A stretch of 64,000 bases of DNA from Rebecca billardiae RCC1528 (lineage: Eukaryota; Haptophyta), in the NCBI GenBank assembly GCA_965240325.2, contig OZ251223.1:930001-994000 (forward strand), in the 5' to 3' direction. Below, in pieces: positions 41,777 through 50,367 of the stretch; the stretch's first letter is position 1; each line of letters begins with the position of its first letter. Made by a program: the position numbers and the translations under genes. The notes under the pieces were generated by a model, which saw nothing but the letters and a program-made list of their open reading frames with translations, ran no database searches and was not told where the DNA came from.

Positions 41777-43360
41777 ATGGCGGCAGCTCTTGCGATCGCC
41801 GTGGCGCTCCTGCCTCCGCTCCTAGCGAGCGGCACCGCGTCGCCGCCCCCCAAGGTGGAGCACTTTGTCGTCCTGTTCATGGAGAACCGCCCATTCGACC
41901 ACATCTTCGGCTGCGCCACCGCCGAGCTCAAAGGCATCGACGGCCTGACTGGGCGCGAGTTCAATTGGCGGGACCCGAACGACCACTCCAAGGGCCGCGT
42001 GTACGCCACGTGCGGCGACGCGCCGTACGTGTGCGAGCACGACAATGACCACTCGTTTCCAGGCACCACCGTCGACATCTTCGGGCCCAACCGCACCGAC
42101 GGCGCGCACGCCCCGTACCCTCCGCCGACGATGGGCGGATTCGCAAACCGCTCGGGCGAGCAGACGATGCGCGCGTTCAAGCCCGAGCAGCTGCCGATCA
42201 AGCTCGCGCTCGCGCGCGAGTTCGCCGTGTTCGACCGCTTCCACGCGGCCGTGCCGGGCCCGTCCCAGCCCAACCACATGTTCGCGCAGTCCGCCACGGC
42301 GTGCGGCGTGACGGAGACCGGGACCGTGTTCACGGAGTGCGGCGGCCTGCTTCCGCTCTTCCCGCAGCGCACCATCTACGACGCGCTGCTGGAGGCGGGG
42401 CACGAGTTCAACGTGTTCATCAACGGCTCGCTCGACGAGGGCGTCCCCGGCGACGTCTTCCTCTGGGGCCTGCTGCGCCACCTGCCGCCGCGGCTGCACA
42501 CGTTCTCCTCGCCTCGGCATGGGCTGTTTGCGCGCGCGGCCGCGGGGACGCTCCCGGCGCTCTCGTGGGTGCTCCCGCGCGGCGGCGGCGACGCGCCGAA
42601 CGACGACCACCCGTGCCACGACGTCGCGCTCGGCGAGGCGCTGCTCAAGGCCGTGTACGAGGCGCTGCGTGCCGGGCCCAAGTGGGAGTCCACCGCGCTG
42701 CTGGTCGTGTACGACGATGCTGGCGGCTTCTTCGACCACGCGCCGACGCCGATGCGCGCGCCGCCGCCGCGCTCGCCGTGCGACATCGGCCCCGGCTGCC
42801 CGGACGCGTTTAGCTTCGACCGGCTGGGGCTCCGGCTCGCCGCGCTGCTCATCTCGCCGTTCGTGCCGCGCGGGCACGTCATCCACGACCCGCCCGGACC
42901 GCCGGGCACGCCGTTCAGGCCGGCGGCTGACTCCAAGTACGAGCTGTCGTCCATCCCCGCGACTCTCAAGCACCTGTTCGGACTGCCCCGCTTCCTCACC
43001 GAGCGCGACGCGTGGGCGGGCGCGTTCCACGGCGAGCTGGCGCTGGAGCGGCCGAGGCGGGACACGCCGGCGCGGCTGCCCGAGCCGCCGCAGCCAGCCG
43101 CGCCGCACGGCCGCCGACGGCACGGCTGCAGCCCGACCGGCGAGCTCACGCGCCGCCAGCGGCGGCAGATGCAGCTGTACGCGCGGCTGCTGGGAGAGCA
43201 GGCTCCGGGCTGGCTCTCGGGCGCCGGGAGTGACGAGAGCCGCGCTGACGCCGTGCTCGACCGGCACGAGGCTGCGGATAGGTGGCTCGGCTATGCGGCC
43301 CGCCGGCTGCTGACGCGCGTGCGCGACGGAGTTCTGCCCCGCCTGGCGGATGAGCTGTGA
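41777..43360 (+). CDS. Secreted phosphoesterase, non-specific phospholipase C / acid phosphatase type
   Basis: 527 aa with an N-terminal signal peptide (MAAALAIAVALLPPLLASG). The metal and active-site signature ENRPFDHIFG (residues 36-45) and the late VVYDDAGGFFDHAPTP motif identify the phosphoesterase family that includes bacterial and plant non-specific phospholipase C and AcpA-type acid phosphatases. Other matching parts are PNHMFAQSAT and the final ALLISPFVPRG with SSIPATLKHLFGLPRF. It would cleave phospholipid headgroups or phosphate esters outside the cell or in the secretory pathway, perhaps for phosphate supply. The C-terminal ~120 residues are Pro/Arg-rich and less conserved. No intron. 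The next gene follows on the same strand after 110 bp. Confidence 0.88.
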   Translation: MAAALAIAVALLPPLLASGTASPPPKVEHFVVLFMENRPFDHIFGCATAELKGIDGLTGREFNWRDPNDHSKGRVYATCGDAPYVCEHDNDHSFPGTTVDIFGPNRTDGAHAPYPPPTMGGFANRSGEQTMRAFKPEQLPIKLALAREFAVFDRFHAAVPGPSQPNHMFAQSATACGVTETGTVFTECGGLLPLFPQRTIYDALLEAGHEFNVFINGSLDEGVPGDVFLWGLLRHLPPRLHTFSSPRHGLFARAAAGTLPALSWVLPRGGGDAPNDDHPCHDVALGEALLKAVYEALRAGPKWESTALLVVYDDAGGFFDHAPTPMRAPPPRSPCDIGPGCPDAFSFDRLGLRLAALLISPFVPRGHVIHDPPGPPGTPFRPAADSKYELSSIPATLKHLFGLPRFLTERDAWAGAFHGELALERPRRDTPARLPEPPQPAAPHGRRRHGCSPTGELTRRQRRQMQLYARLLGEQAPGWLSGAGSDESRADAVLDRHEAADRWLGYAARRLLTRVRDGVLPRLADEL

Positions 43361-43470
43361 CGCCTCCGAGAATGACGACGACTCAGCTTGAAGCTGGTGA
43401 CCGGACTCTGCCTCCCCCGCCCAGGGATTCTCCTGGGCCGTCGCCGTCTCATCATCTTCGTCGCTCGGCG

Positions 43471-44589
43471 ATGGCCGACCAGGAGCCCACGCCCACCACC
43501 AGGGTCGTCGTGGCATTGGACTGGACGCCCAATGGCAACCATCTCGGCTTCTACGTCGCGAAGGACGCGGGGCTGTACGCAGCTGCGGGACTGGACGTCC
43601 GCCTGCTCAGCCCGCACGACCCCGACTACGGCGGCTCGTACGTGCCCGCTCCGGCGGCGGATGGCGCGACGTCGGGGGGCGCGCCGGCGTACGTGACGCC
43701 ATGCAGCAAGGTGGCGGCCGGGGAGGCGCACTTTGCGATCAACTCGCCAGAGGGCGTGGTCGGCTGGAACACCGCCCCCGACCGGCCGCAGCTCAAGGCC
43801 GTCGCCGCGCTGCTCCACGACTGCAACACGTCAGCGATCGTGACCCTCAGCTCCTCTGGTCGCAGCCGGCCGCGCGAGCTCGACGGCTGCCGCTACGCGT
43901 CGTACGCCGCGCGCTTCGAGGGGAGGATCGTACAGAAGCTCATCCAGAACGACGGCGGCAAGGGCGACTTCGTCGAGGACACGCCGCCCATGCTCGGCAT
44001 CTGGAACACGCTGCTCGAGGGCAAGGCGGAGGCCACCTGGGTGTTCCTGCAGTGGGAGGGGGTCGAGGCGCAGCTCAAGGGCGTCGAGCTCAACGCCTTC
44101 CGGCTGCGCGACCATGGCGTGCCGTACGCGTACGCGCCGTGCCTCTGCGCCGACCCGGCCTGGCTCGCCGCCAACGCCGAGACGGCGCGCCGCTTCCTCG
44201 CCGCAACGGCCGAGGGCTACCGCCGCGCGGCGGCGGAACCGCGGCCCGCCGCCGACACGCTCGTGCGCGTTGCGGCCGTCGAGAACGCCGGCTTCGCGGT
44301 GGACCCTGCGTTGGCGGTCGCGAGCGCCGAGTACCTCGCCGGCGCGTTCCTCGACCCGGCCACCGGCCGCTGGGGCGCGATGGACGAGCGCGTGTGGAGC
44401 GAGTACCTGCAGTGGCTCTGGGACGCGGGGCTGCTCACGACCGGCATGCAGAGCCGCCACCCGGACGGCGGCCGCACGTTCTCGCTCGACGAGCTGCGCG
44501 CGGGCAAGGCGGGGCAGCGGATCCCTCTCGAGACAGTGCCGAAGGTCTTCACCAATGACTACCTCCCGCCCGCCGAGAGCGTGGGCTGA
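43471..44589 (+). CDS. THI5/NMT1-like (SsuA-type) periplasmic-binding-fold protein
   Basis: 372 aa. The opening VVVALDWTPNGNHLGFYVAKD AGLYAAAGLDV pattern (residues 10-38) is the hallmark of THI5/NMT1-like proteins, which include thiamine pyrimidine synthases and bacterial ligand-binding proteins of that fold. Later matches are ELDGCRYASYAARFEGRIVQ and the Trp-rich C terminus EYLQWLWDAGLL. The Cys-rich CCCFC-type motif of fungal thiamine pyrimidine synthase is absent; only YAPCLCADP is seen. The pyrimidine-synthase function is therefore not assured, and it may bind or process another thiamine-related or amine ligand. The ATG at 43471 begins MADQEP; no targeting signal is seen. An in-frame upstream region (from 43372) lacks conserved features. 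Confidence 0.78.
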   Translation: MADQEPTPTTRVVVALDWTPNGNHLGFYVAKDAGLYAAAGLDVRLLSPHDPDYGGSYVPAPAADGATSGGAPAYVTPCSKVAAGEAHFAINSPEGVVGWNTAPDRPQLKAVAALLHDCNTSAIVTLSSSGRSRPRELDGCRYASYAARFEGRIVQKLIQNDGGKGDFVEDTPPMLGIWNTLLEGKAEATWVFLQWEGVEAQLKGVELNAFRLRDHGVPYAYAPCLCADPAWLAANAETARRFLAATAEGYRRAAAEPRPAADTLVRVAAVENAGFAVDPALAVASAEYLAGAFLDPATGRWGAMDERVWSEYLQWLWDAGLLTTGMQSRHPDGGRTFSLDELRAGKAGQRIPLETVPKVFTNDYLPPAESVG

Positions 44590-45204
44590 CGAGACCCTTT
44601 CTGATCCAAGTCCAACCCTGGAAGCTAACTCAATGCTAACTGGACAGATCGACGTACGACATTAATATTTGCTACATACTGTACAGTGCGTTGCGGAACC
44701 GCCGCGCAGGCAGCAATAATACTTCGTCGCCAAACCAAACAGGGCAGAGGGCTGACGCACTACCCGCGGTCGGTGAGTGCTGGAATAAATAGACTTTCAG
44801 ATCATCATCATTGATCAGATGGGCCGTAGTGCCAATATGTACTAATAGTAATACTACAGCAGAATAGACGAGAGAAAGCCTCCGCAGGGACCCCCGGGCC
44901 CGGGATTGCGGAGCCGAGAGAGCTCGTCTGCTCGTCCGTAGCTAGTCAGCTAGACGCGAGACGTCTGTGAGTCAGACGACAGAGACTCTCACTCTGTCTC
45001 ACTCAGCTACGGCCAGCTAGCAGGTCTACTGAGAGACAGTCTTATTCGTCACTCAATCGTCCGACTCATAGTAGTCATATAATCAGTCATCGGACGGACA
45101 TCAGGACTAGCAGCTTAGAGAGACGACTATACTGATGTACTGACGAGTGAGACGGACGAGAGAGAGAGCTGAGAGAGCTGACACTGAGCCAGAGAGAGAG
45201 AGAG

Positions 45205-45274
<70 letters not shown>

Positions 45275-45314
45275 TGCATCGCGGGCCGTCGGCAACATTA
45301 CAGTATCATCAGTC
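44590..45314. other. Intergenic region between convergent genes
   Basis: About 725 bp, lower in GC, rich in TAG/CAG-type short words and ending in a GA microsatellite. No gene is supported. Confidence 0.5.
45191..45271. repeat. (GA)n microsatellite
   Basis: About 80 bp of GA dinucleotides with one short interruption (near 45206). It lies 44 bp beyond the 3' end of SEL1-MYND copy C. Confidence 0.9.
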
Positions 45315-46913
45315 TCAGCACTCTTCAACGGACTGGCGGAAGTCAGCATCACGACTCATCATTACTGATGCTGCCGCGGCGCGCCACTCCGTGCAGTGTG
45401 GCTTGTGCATTCTCCACGCGCTGCGCAGGTGCTCGCGGCAGCAGAAGACCGCCACGAGGCACCGCTCGCACTTCTTCACGCCACGGCCCGACTTGGCGCA
45501 CACCATGCAGCACGCAGCGACCACCTCGCGATCTCCGGCAAAGTCGCCGAGCACCTCGCTCGGATCCACCACGGAGCCGTCAAGCTCGTGCCCGCGGCGC
45601 AGCAGCCGCACTCCCTCCGCCACGTCGCGCTGCACGGCCCCGCCTGCAAGCAGCAGGTGCGCCAGTGCCGAGTGGGCCTCTGGCTGGTCGCCGTCGATGG
45701 CCAGCCGGTACCAGCGCACCGCCTCAGCCATATCCTGCGGCACGCCCTCGCCTCGTGCGTAGCACCAGCCCAGCTTGTTCTGCGCAGCTGCGCCGCCCTG
45801 TTCGGCCGCCAGCCGGTACCAGCGCACCGCCTCGGCCCAGTCCTGCGGCACACCCTTGCCGTGTACGTAGCACTCGCCCAGGACGTACTGCGCAGCGGCC
45901 TCGCCCTGCTCGGCCGCCAGCCGGTACCAGCGCACCGCCTCAACCCATTCCTGCGGCACGCCCTCGCCTCGTTCGTAGCACATGCCCAGGTTGTGCTGCG
46001 CACTTGAATCGCCCTGCTCGGCCGCTAGCCGGTACAGGCGCACCGCCTCGGCCCAGCCCTGCGGCATGCCCTCGCCTTGTTCGTAGCACACGCCCAGGCT
46101 GGTCTGCGCAGATGCGTGGCCCTGCTCTGCCGCCAGTCGGTACCAGCGCACCGCCTCTGCCTTATCCTGCGGCACGCCCTCGCCTTGCTGGTAGCACACG
46201 CCCAGGTTGTACTGCGCAGTTGAATCGCCCTGCTCGGCCGCCAGCCGGTACAGGCGTATGGCCTCGGTCCAGTCCTGCGGCACGCCCTCGCCTCGTTTGT
46301 AGAGGACGCCCAGGTCGCACTGCGCATCTGCACCGTCCTGCTCGGCCGCCAGCCGGTACCAACGCACAGCCTCGGCCATATCCTGCGGCACGCCCTCGCC
46401 TTGATGGTAGCACCTGCCCAGGTTGCACTGAGCATGTGCATCACCCTGCTCTGCCGCCAGCCGGTACAAGCGCACAGCCTCGGCCCAGTCCTGCGGCACG
46501 CCCATGCCATGTCTGTAGAGCAAGCCCAGGCGGTTCTGCGCACCTGCATCACCCTGATCGGCCGCCAGCCGGTACCAGCGCACCGCCTCTGCCCAGTCCT
46601 GCGGCACGCCATTGCCTCCTGCGAACAGTGTGCCCATCTGGGCCTGAGCAATCGAATCGCCCTGCTCCGCCGCCAGCCGGTACCAGCGCGCAGCCTCGGC
46701 CCAATTCTGCGTGGCCTTGCAGATCTCGCCCAACCGTTGCTGCGCTTGCGCAAACCCACGATTCGCTGCGATGACATAGAGGCGATGTGCCTCGTCGACG
46801 TCCCGCCTGACACCGTCGCCCGATTCGGTGCGCCTCGCCAGCAGGAAGGTCGCACGTGCGTCGCCTCGCCCCGCCACGCGCCGGAGCATACGGACGCCGG
46901 CATCGCTCGCCAT
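45315..46913 (-). CDS. SEL1-repeat protein with C-terminal MYND-type zinc finger (copy C, dispersed)
   Basis: 532 aa, clearly a paralogue of the tandem copies A and B about 27 kb away. The N terminus (MASDAGVRMLRRVAGRGDAR) and the C-terminal region with the MYND finger are nearly the same; the repeats are more diverged (e.g. HGMGVPQD, QQGEGVPQD). About 11-12 SEL1 repeats. The finger again has His in the C-x3-C position (FCCREH). It is on the opposite strand, is not accompanied by sarcosine dehydrogenase fragments, and its short C-terminal extension (SVMMSRDADFRQ...) differs. Divergent from a GPATCH8-like gene 125 bp away. Confidence 0.9.
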   Translation of the reverse strand: MASDAGVRMLRRVAGRGDARATFLLARRTESGDGVRRDVDEAHRLYVIAANRGFAQAQQRLGEICKATQNWAEAARWYRLAAEQGDSIAQAQMGTLFAGGNGVPQDWAEAVRWYRLAADQGDAGAQNRLGLLYRHGMGVPQDWAEAVRLYRLAAEQGDAHAQCNLGRCYHQGEGVPQDMAEAVRWYRLAAEQDGADAQCDLGVLYKRGEGVPQDWTEAIRLYRLAAEQGDSTAQYNLGVCYQQGEGVPQDKAEAVRWYRLAAEQGHASAQTSLGVCYEQGEGMPQGWAEAVRLYRLAAEQGDSSAQHNLGMCYERGEGVPQEWVEAVRWYRLAAEQGEAAAQYVLGECYVHGKGVPQDWAEAVRWYRLAAEQGGAAAQNKLGWCYARGEGVPQDMAEAVRWYRLAIDGDQPEAHSALAHLLLAGGAVQRDVAEGVRLLRRGHELDGSVVDPSEVLGDFAGDREVVAACCMVCAKSGRGVKKCERCLVAVFCCREHLRSAWRMHKPHCTEWRAAAASVMMSRDADFRQSVEEC

Positions 46914-47038
46914 CCTTGAGTGCTACTACCGTACAGCTGTATACAGTTGACTAAGAATACAATCAGAGACTCCCCTACCCCCATACTTGATTCCTTTGAA
47001 GAGACGCGCACAGCTTAGCACCCTGACCGTCAGGCCGC
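46914..47038. promoter_or_regulatory. Bidirectional promoter (SEL1-MYND C / GPATCH8-like)
   Basis: 125 bp between divergent starts and notably less GC-rich than either gene. Confidence 0.5.
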
Positions 47039-48088
47039 ATGGCGGCGAGCTGGCAAACAGTGGCCGGTGGCCTTGGCGGGCTGGCAGCCCGCTACGGGCC
47101 TGAGCACGGCGTGTCGGCCAAGCGCTCGCGCGATGAAGCCGCGCTCGAAGCCGACGGCGAGTTCACTCTGCCCATCCACCACGTCGTCGAGCAATCAGCC
47201 AACCTGCCTACCGAACGCGCGAGCGTCGATGTGCCGCTCGATGCGAGCTGTCGCGGCTTTGGCCTGCTGCAGCGAATGGGCTGGGTGCAGGGGCGCGGGC
47301 TCGGTCGGCATGGTACGGGGATCGTCGAGCCCGTCCGCCTCGCGCAGCAGGAGGCAACTCTGGGCCTGGGCAAGGCGCGCGAGTACGAGGCCGTCGCAGA
47401 AGACGCAACGGCCGAGCGCCGCGCGACAACGGCGGAGCTCATAGCACGCGAGGCGGACGACGCCGAAGCGCAGCGGAGGCGCGAGGCGAAGGTACATGAG
47501 ACAGATCGGATCCAGTCCGCGCTGCACGCGGCGACGCGCGAGTTCTACTGCGACGTGTGCCACAAGCAGTACAAGCTCGTGACCGAGTTCGATGCGCACT
47601 TATCCAGCTACGACCATCACCACAAGAAGCGTTTTGCAGAGATGCGCGCGGCCGAGGCGCAGCGCAAGCGGCAGGAGCGCGAGGCGAAGGAGGCGAGACG
47701 AGCGCTCAAGGCGGAGCGCGCGCGGGGGGGCGCGGCACCCCCGCCGGCGGGCATGGGGGCCGCACTGCTCCCGCCCACCGCGCCGCCGCCCGGCGCAGGC
47801 GAACAAGCGGCGGAGAGGGCAGCCGGCTGGGTCGCGCCATCAGCGCCGCCATTGCAGCTGTCAGCAGGCCCCAGCGGCGGCGCGCACGCACCGCCGTCCG
47901 TGCTCACGCCGGAGCTGGACTCATCCTCGCCGCACGCGCACGCAGCGGGCGCGGATGCCTGTGCTCCTGCCGAGCAGCAGCCAGCGGCTCTGCCTGCCTC
48001 GACCGCGCCTGTCAAGTTCTCAATGGGAGGCGGCGCCAAGCGGGCTGGCGGGCGTGGCGGGCCGCGCTTGGGGCTCGGCAAGGGCTGA
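47039..48088 (+). CDS. G-patch and C2H2-finger protein, GPATCH8-like
   Basis: 349 aa, single exon. A G-patch lies at about residues 71-112 (GFGLLQRMGWVQGRGLGRHG, then ATLGLGKAREYE). After a charged helical region, a C2H2-type finger follows at about 168-192 (FYCDVCHKQYKLVTEFDAHL, SSYDHHHKKR), then a Lys/Arg/Glu-rich helix. This G-patch plus EFxxHxxSYDHxHK-finger order is that of GPATCH8-type RNA-processing proteins. The C-terminal third is Ala/Pro/Ser-rich and low-complexity, ending KFSMGGG...LGLGKG. Predicted nuclear, associated with RNA helicases or spliceosomal factors through the G-patch. The start is set by the first ATG, and the opposite gene begins 125 bp upstream. Confidence 0.85.
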   Translation: MAASWQTVAGGLGGLAARYGPEHGVSAKRSRDEAALEADGEFTLPIHHVVEQSANLPTERASVDVPLDASCRGFGLLQRMGWVQGRGLGRHGTGIVEPVRLAQQEATLGLGKAREYEAVAEDATAERRATTAELIAREADDAEAQRRREAKVHETDRIQSALHAATREFYCDVCHKQYKLVTEFDAHLSSYDHHHKKRFAEMRAAEAQRKRQEREAKEARRALKAERARGGAAPPPAGMGAALLPPTAPPPGAGEQAAERAAGWVAPSAPPLQLSAGPSGGAHAPPSVLTPELDSSSPHAHAAGADACAPAEQQPAALPASTAPVKFSMGGGAKRAGGRGGPRLGLGKG

Positions 48089-48369
48089 TCGACGTTTCTC
48101 CTGCCGCTGGTGGTGCTACGCGGCTACGCCTACGTGCTGTGAGTGATAATTGTCTCACGCGCACGCGCTCGGACGATCGACTGATGATGACATGCAATAA
48201 CTGCGCCGTAGTGCAGACTGCAGTGCCGCCAGTCGTGGCGCGCGTTGCGGGTCGTCACTACACTCATCATACAGCCTCGGTCCCACCGACGAGTATTATA
48301 CTTCTCCGTCTTCGAGTATCTAACTACAGTAGTAGCAGCAGCTATAGTGCGTAACTACGCTGCTCGTAG

Positions 48370-48384
48370 TATATATATATATAT
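48370..48384. repeat. Short (AT)n tract at element insertion site
   Basis: About 15 bp of AT repeats directly left of the element starting at 48385. The tract resumes as ATATAT at 50129 after the second tandem copy. Confidence 0.85.
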
Positions 48385-49111
48385 GTCTAGCCGTCCTCGT
48401 GAACGCCGACGCCAACTGCTGGCCGAAGGTGGGCACGCCGCCTGGCATGTCGATGCCGAGGCGGCTGCGTGTGTTCCTACTCAGTGGGATTTACGTGTCC
48501 TCATGCCTTGGCGAGCGGCAGCAGATGCGGTGGGCATGCCGCTCGCCGTCGACGAGACGCGGTGCGTGAGTGATCCCGCGCGGACGTCCGCTGACGGAAG
48601 GCTGAGCGCCTGCGGACTCGTCGACTGAACCTCCACCTGACCGCCCGGGAGCAGCACTGCTGGGGACCTAACCTGAAAAACCCAATCGTGTTGGGAGGCA
48701 GGGGGTCACATGAGCCCTAAGTGCAGCGCCGCAAGACCGGGCGGTCGGACGGCGGGTGTTGTGATCCCGCCGCCCGAGCACCAGACCAACGGGCCCTGGG
48801 TGGGCGGGTTGCCGAAAGATGTTGGTCGGTGCACGCGACGCGCCACCCGCGTGCGAGCCGCCGCCGCCGGCGACGCAGGACGAGCTTGGCTGGAGCCATC
48901 TCGCACGCCGCGCCTGGCGAAGCAGGCGGCAGAGGCCGGCGCCGGAAATCGATCTCCTGGGCGGCAGAACAACCCGGACAGACTGTTTGTCCGGGAGCAG
49001 CGCCCTTTGAGGCGATGGTCTGGTAGAGGGCGATGTGGCTGATGAGCGGCGCTGGCGCCCGGCGTTCTTGTCGTCCTCTTAGACAATCAGTTATTGTACC
49101 AATAACCCCAC
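48385..49111 (+). mobile_element. Non-autonomous element, copy 2 (left member of head-to-tail pair)
   Basis: 727 bp. It begins GTCTAGCCGTCCTCG right after AT repeats and ends with hairpin GTTATTG-TAC-CAATAAC plus CCCCAC. Its first 194 bp and last 304 bp appear identical to those of copy 3, while the interior (48579-48807, 229 bp) is unique. No transposase is encoded. Its right end abuts the left end of copy 3 with no spacer. Confidence 0.75.
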
Positions 49112-50128
49112 GTCTAGCCGTCCTCGTGAACGCCGACGCCAACTGCTGGCCGAAGGTGGGCACGCCGCCTGGCATGTCGATGCCGAGGCGGCTGCGTGTG
49201 TTCCTACTCAGTGGGATTTACGTGTCCTCATGCCTTGGCGAGCGGCAGCAGATGCGGTGGGCATGCCGCTCGCCGTCGACGAGACGCGGTGCGTGAGTGA
49301 TCCCGTTTCATGGTGTGTTGGGGAGCACCGCGTGGAGGAGAATCCCATTGAGTGATGGGAAGGAAAGGGGGCAAGGCACGTGTGAGTCGCGCACGCACGA
49401 GGGCCGGCCAGCGGGGGCTGGGCAGGTGGGGCAGTGCGAGTGAGACGGAACCCGAATAGGAGAGATAGCAGGCAGCCGGCCCCGAGGCGCGGCGCTGCGG
49501 AAGCAGGAGAAGGCTAGACGGCCTTTGCGGATGCTGTGAATGGCCCGCGGGTGCGCACGGGGCCCGGCGCGCGGTGTGCCGCCAGCGGTCCTTGTGTAGG
49601 AGCCGGCTGGCGTTGGCACCGGGGCGATCCCGAGGCAGGGCGGGAGAGATGGAGCAGCGATCCGCGTGGGGGCGCACCCACGGAGGAGGAGGCATGTGGC
49701 GAAGAGGGAACGGTGCGATCGGGGCGGGTGCGGAAGAGCCACAGGGTGCGCACGCACACAGAGAGAGAAGAGGCGGTGGCCCGAAGCGCGAGGGGGCGCG
49801 ATGCGGAGCGTTGCTTACCGCCGAGTTGCCGAAAGATGTTGGTCGGTGCACGCGACGCGCCACCCGCGTGCGAGCCGCCGCCGCCGGCGACGCAGGACGA
49901 GCTTGGCTGGAGCCATCTCGCACGCCGCGCCTGGCGAAGCAGGCGGCAGAGGCCGGCGCCGGAAATCGATCTCCTGGGCGGCAGAACAACCCGGACAGAC
50001 TGTTTGTCCGGGAGCAGCGCCCTTTGAGGCGATGGTCTGGTAGAGGGCGATGTGGCTGATGAGCGGCGCTGGCGCCCGGCGTTCTTGTCGTCCTCTTAGA
50101 CAATCAGTTATTGTACCAATAACCCCAC
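49112..50128 (+). mobile_element. Non-autonomous element, copy 3 (right member of head-to-tail pair)
   Basis: 1017 bp. Same 194 bp left arm and 304 bp right arm as copy 2, with a different, purine-rich interior (49306-49824, 519 bp). It ends at CCCCAC followed by ATATATCG. Without both copies the site would read as a continuous AT tract. No open frame resembling a known transposition protein is seen. Confidence 0.75.
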
Positions 50129-50367
50129 ATATATCGATATAGTATGATAGTTCCGCGCGCGACAGGCGGCTTACACTTCAGCTTCTGCGACTGCAGCGCA
50201 GCATCATCAGCTACAGTATATATAGACTATAGAGTGATGGCTGCTATGGCATCGCAGATACGACATGATCGCGATCTGCTGCTGCAACGCTGCGCATCAT
50301 GCGTCACTGCTCATGCTGCATGGTCGTCGACGTCGTACGCGCAGGCGGCGCAGCAAGCGTCGCGCCA

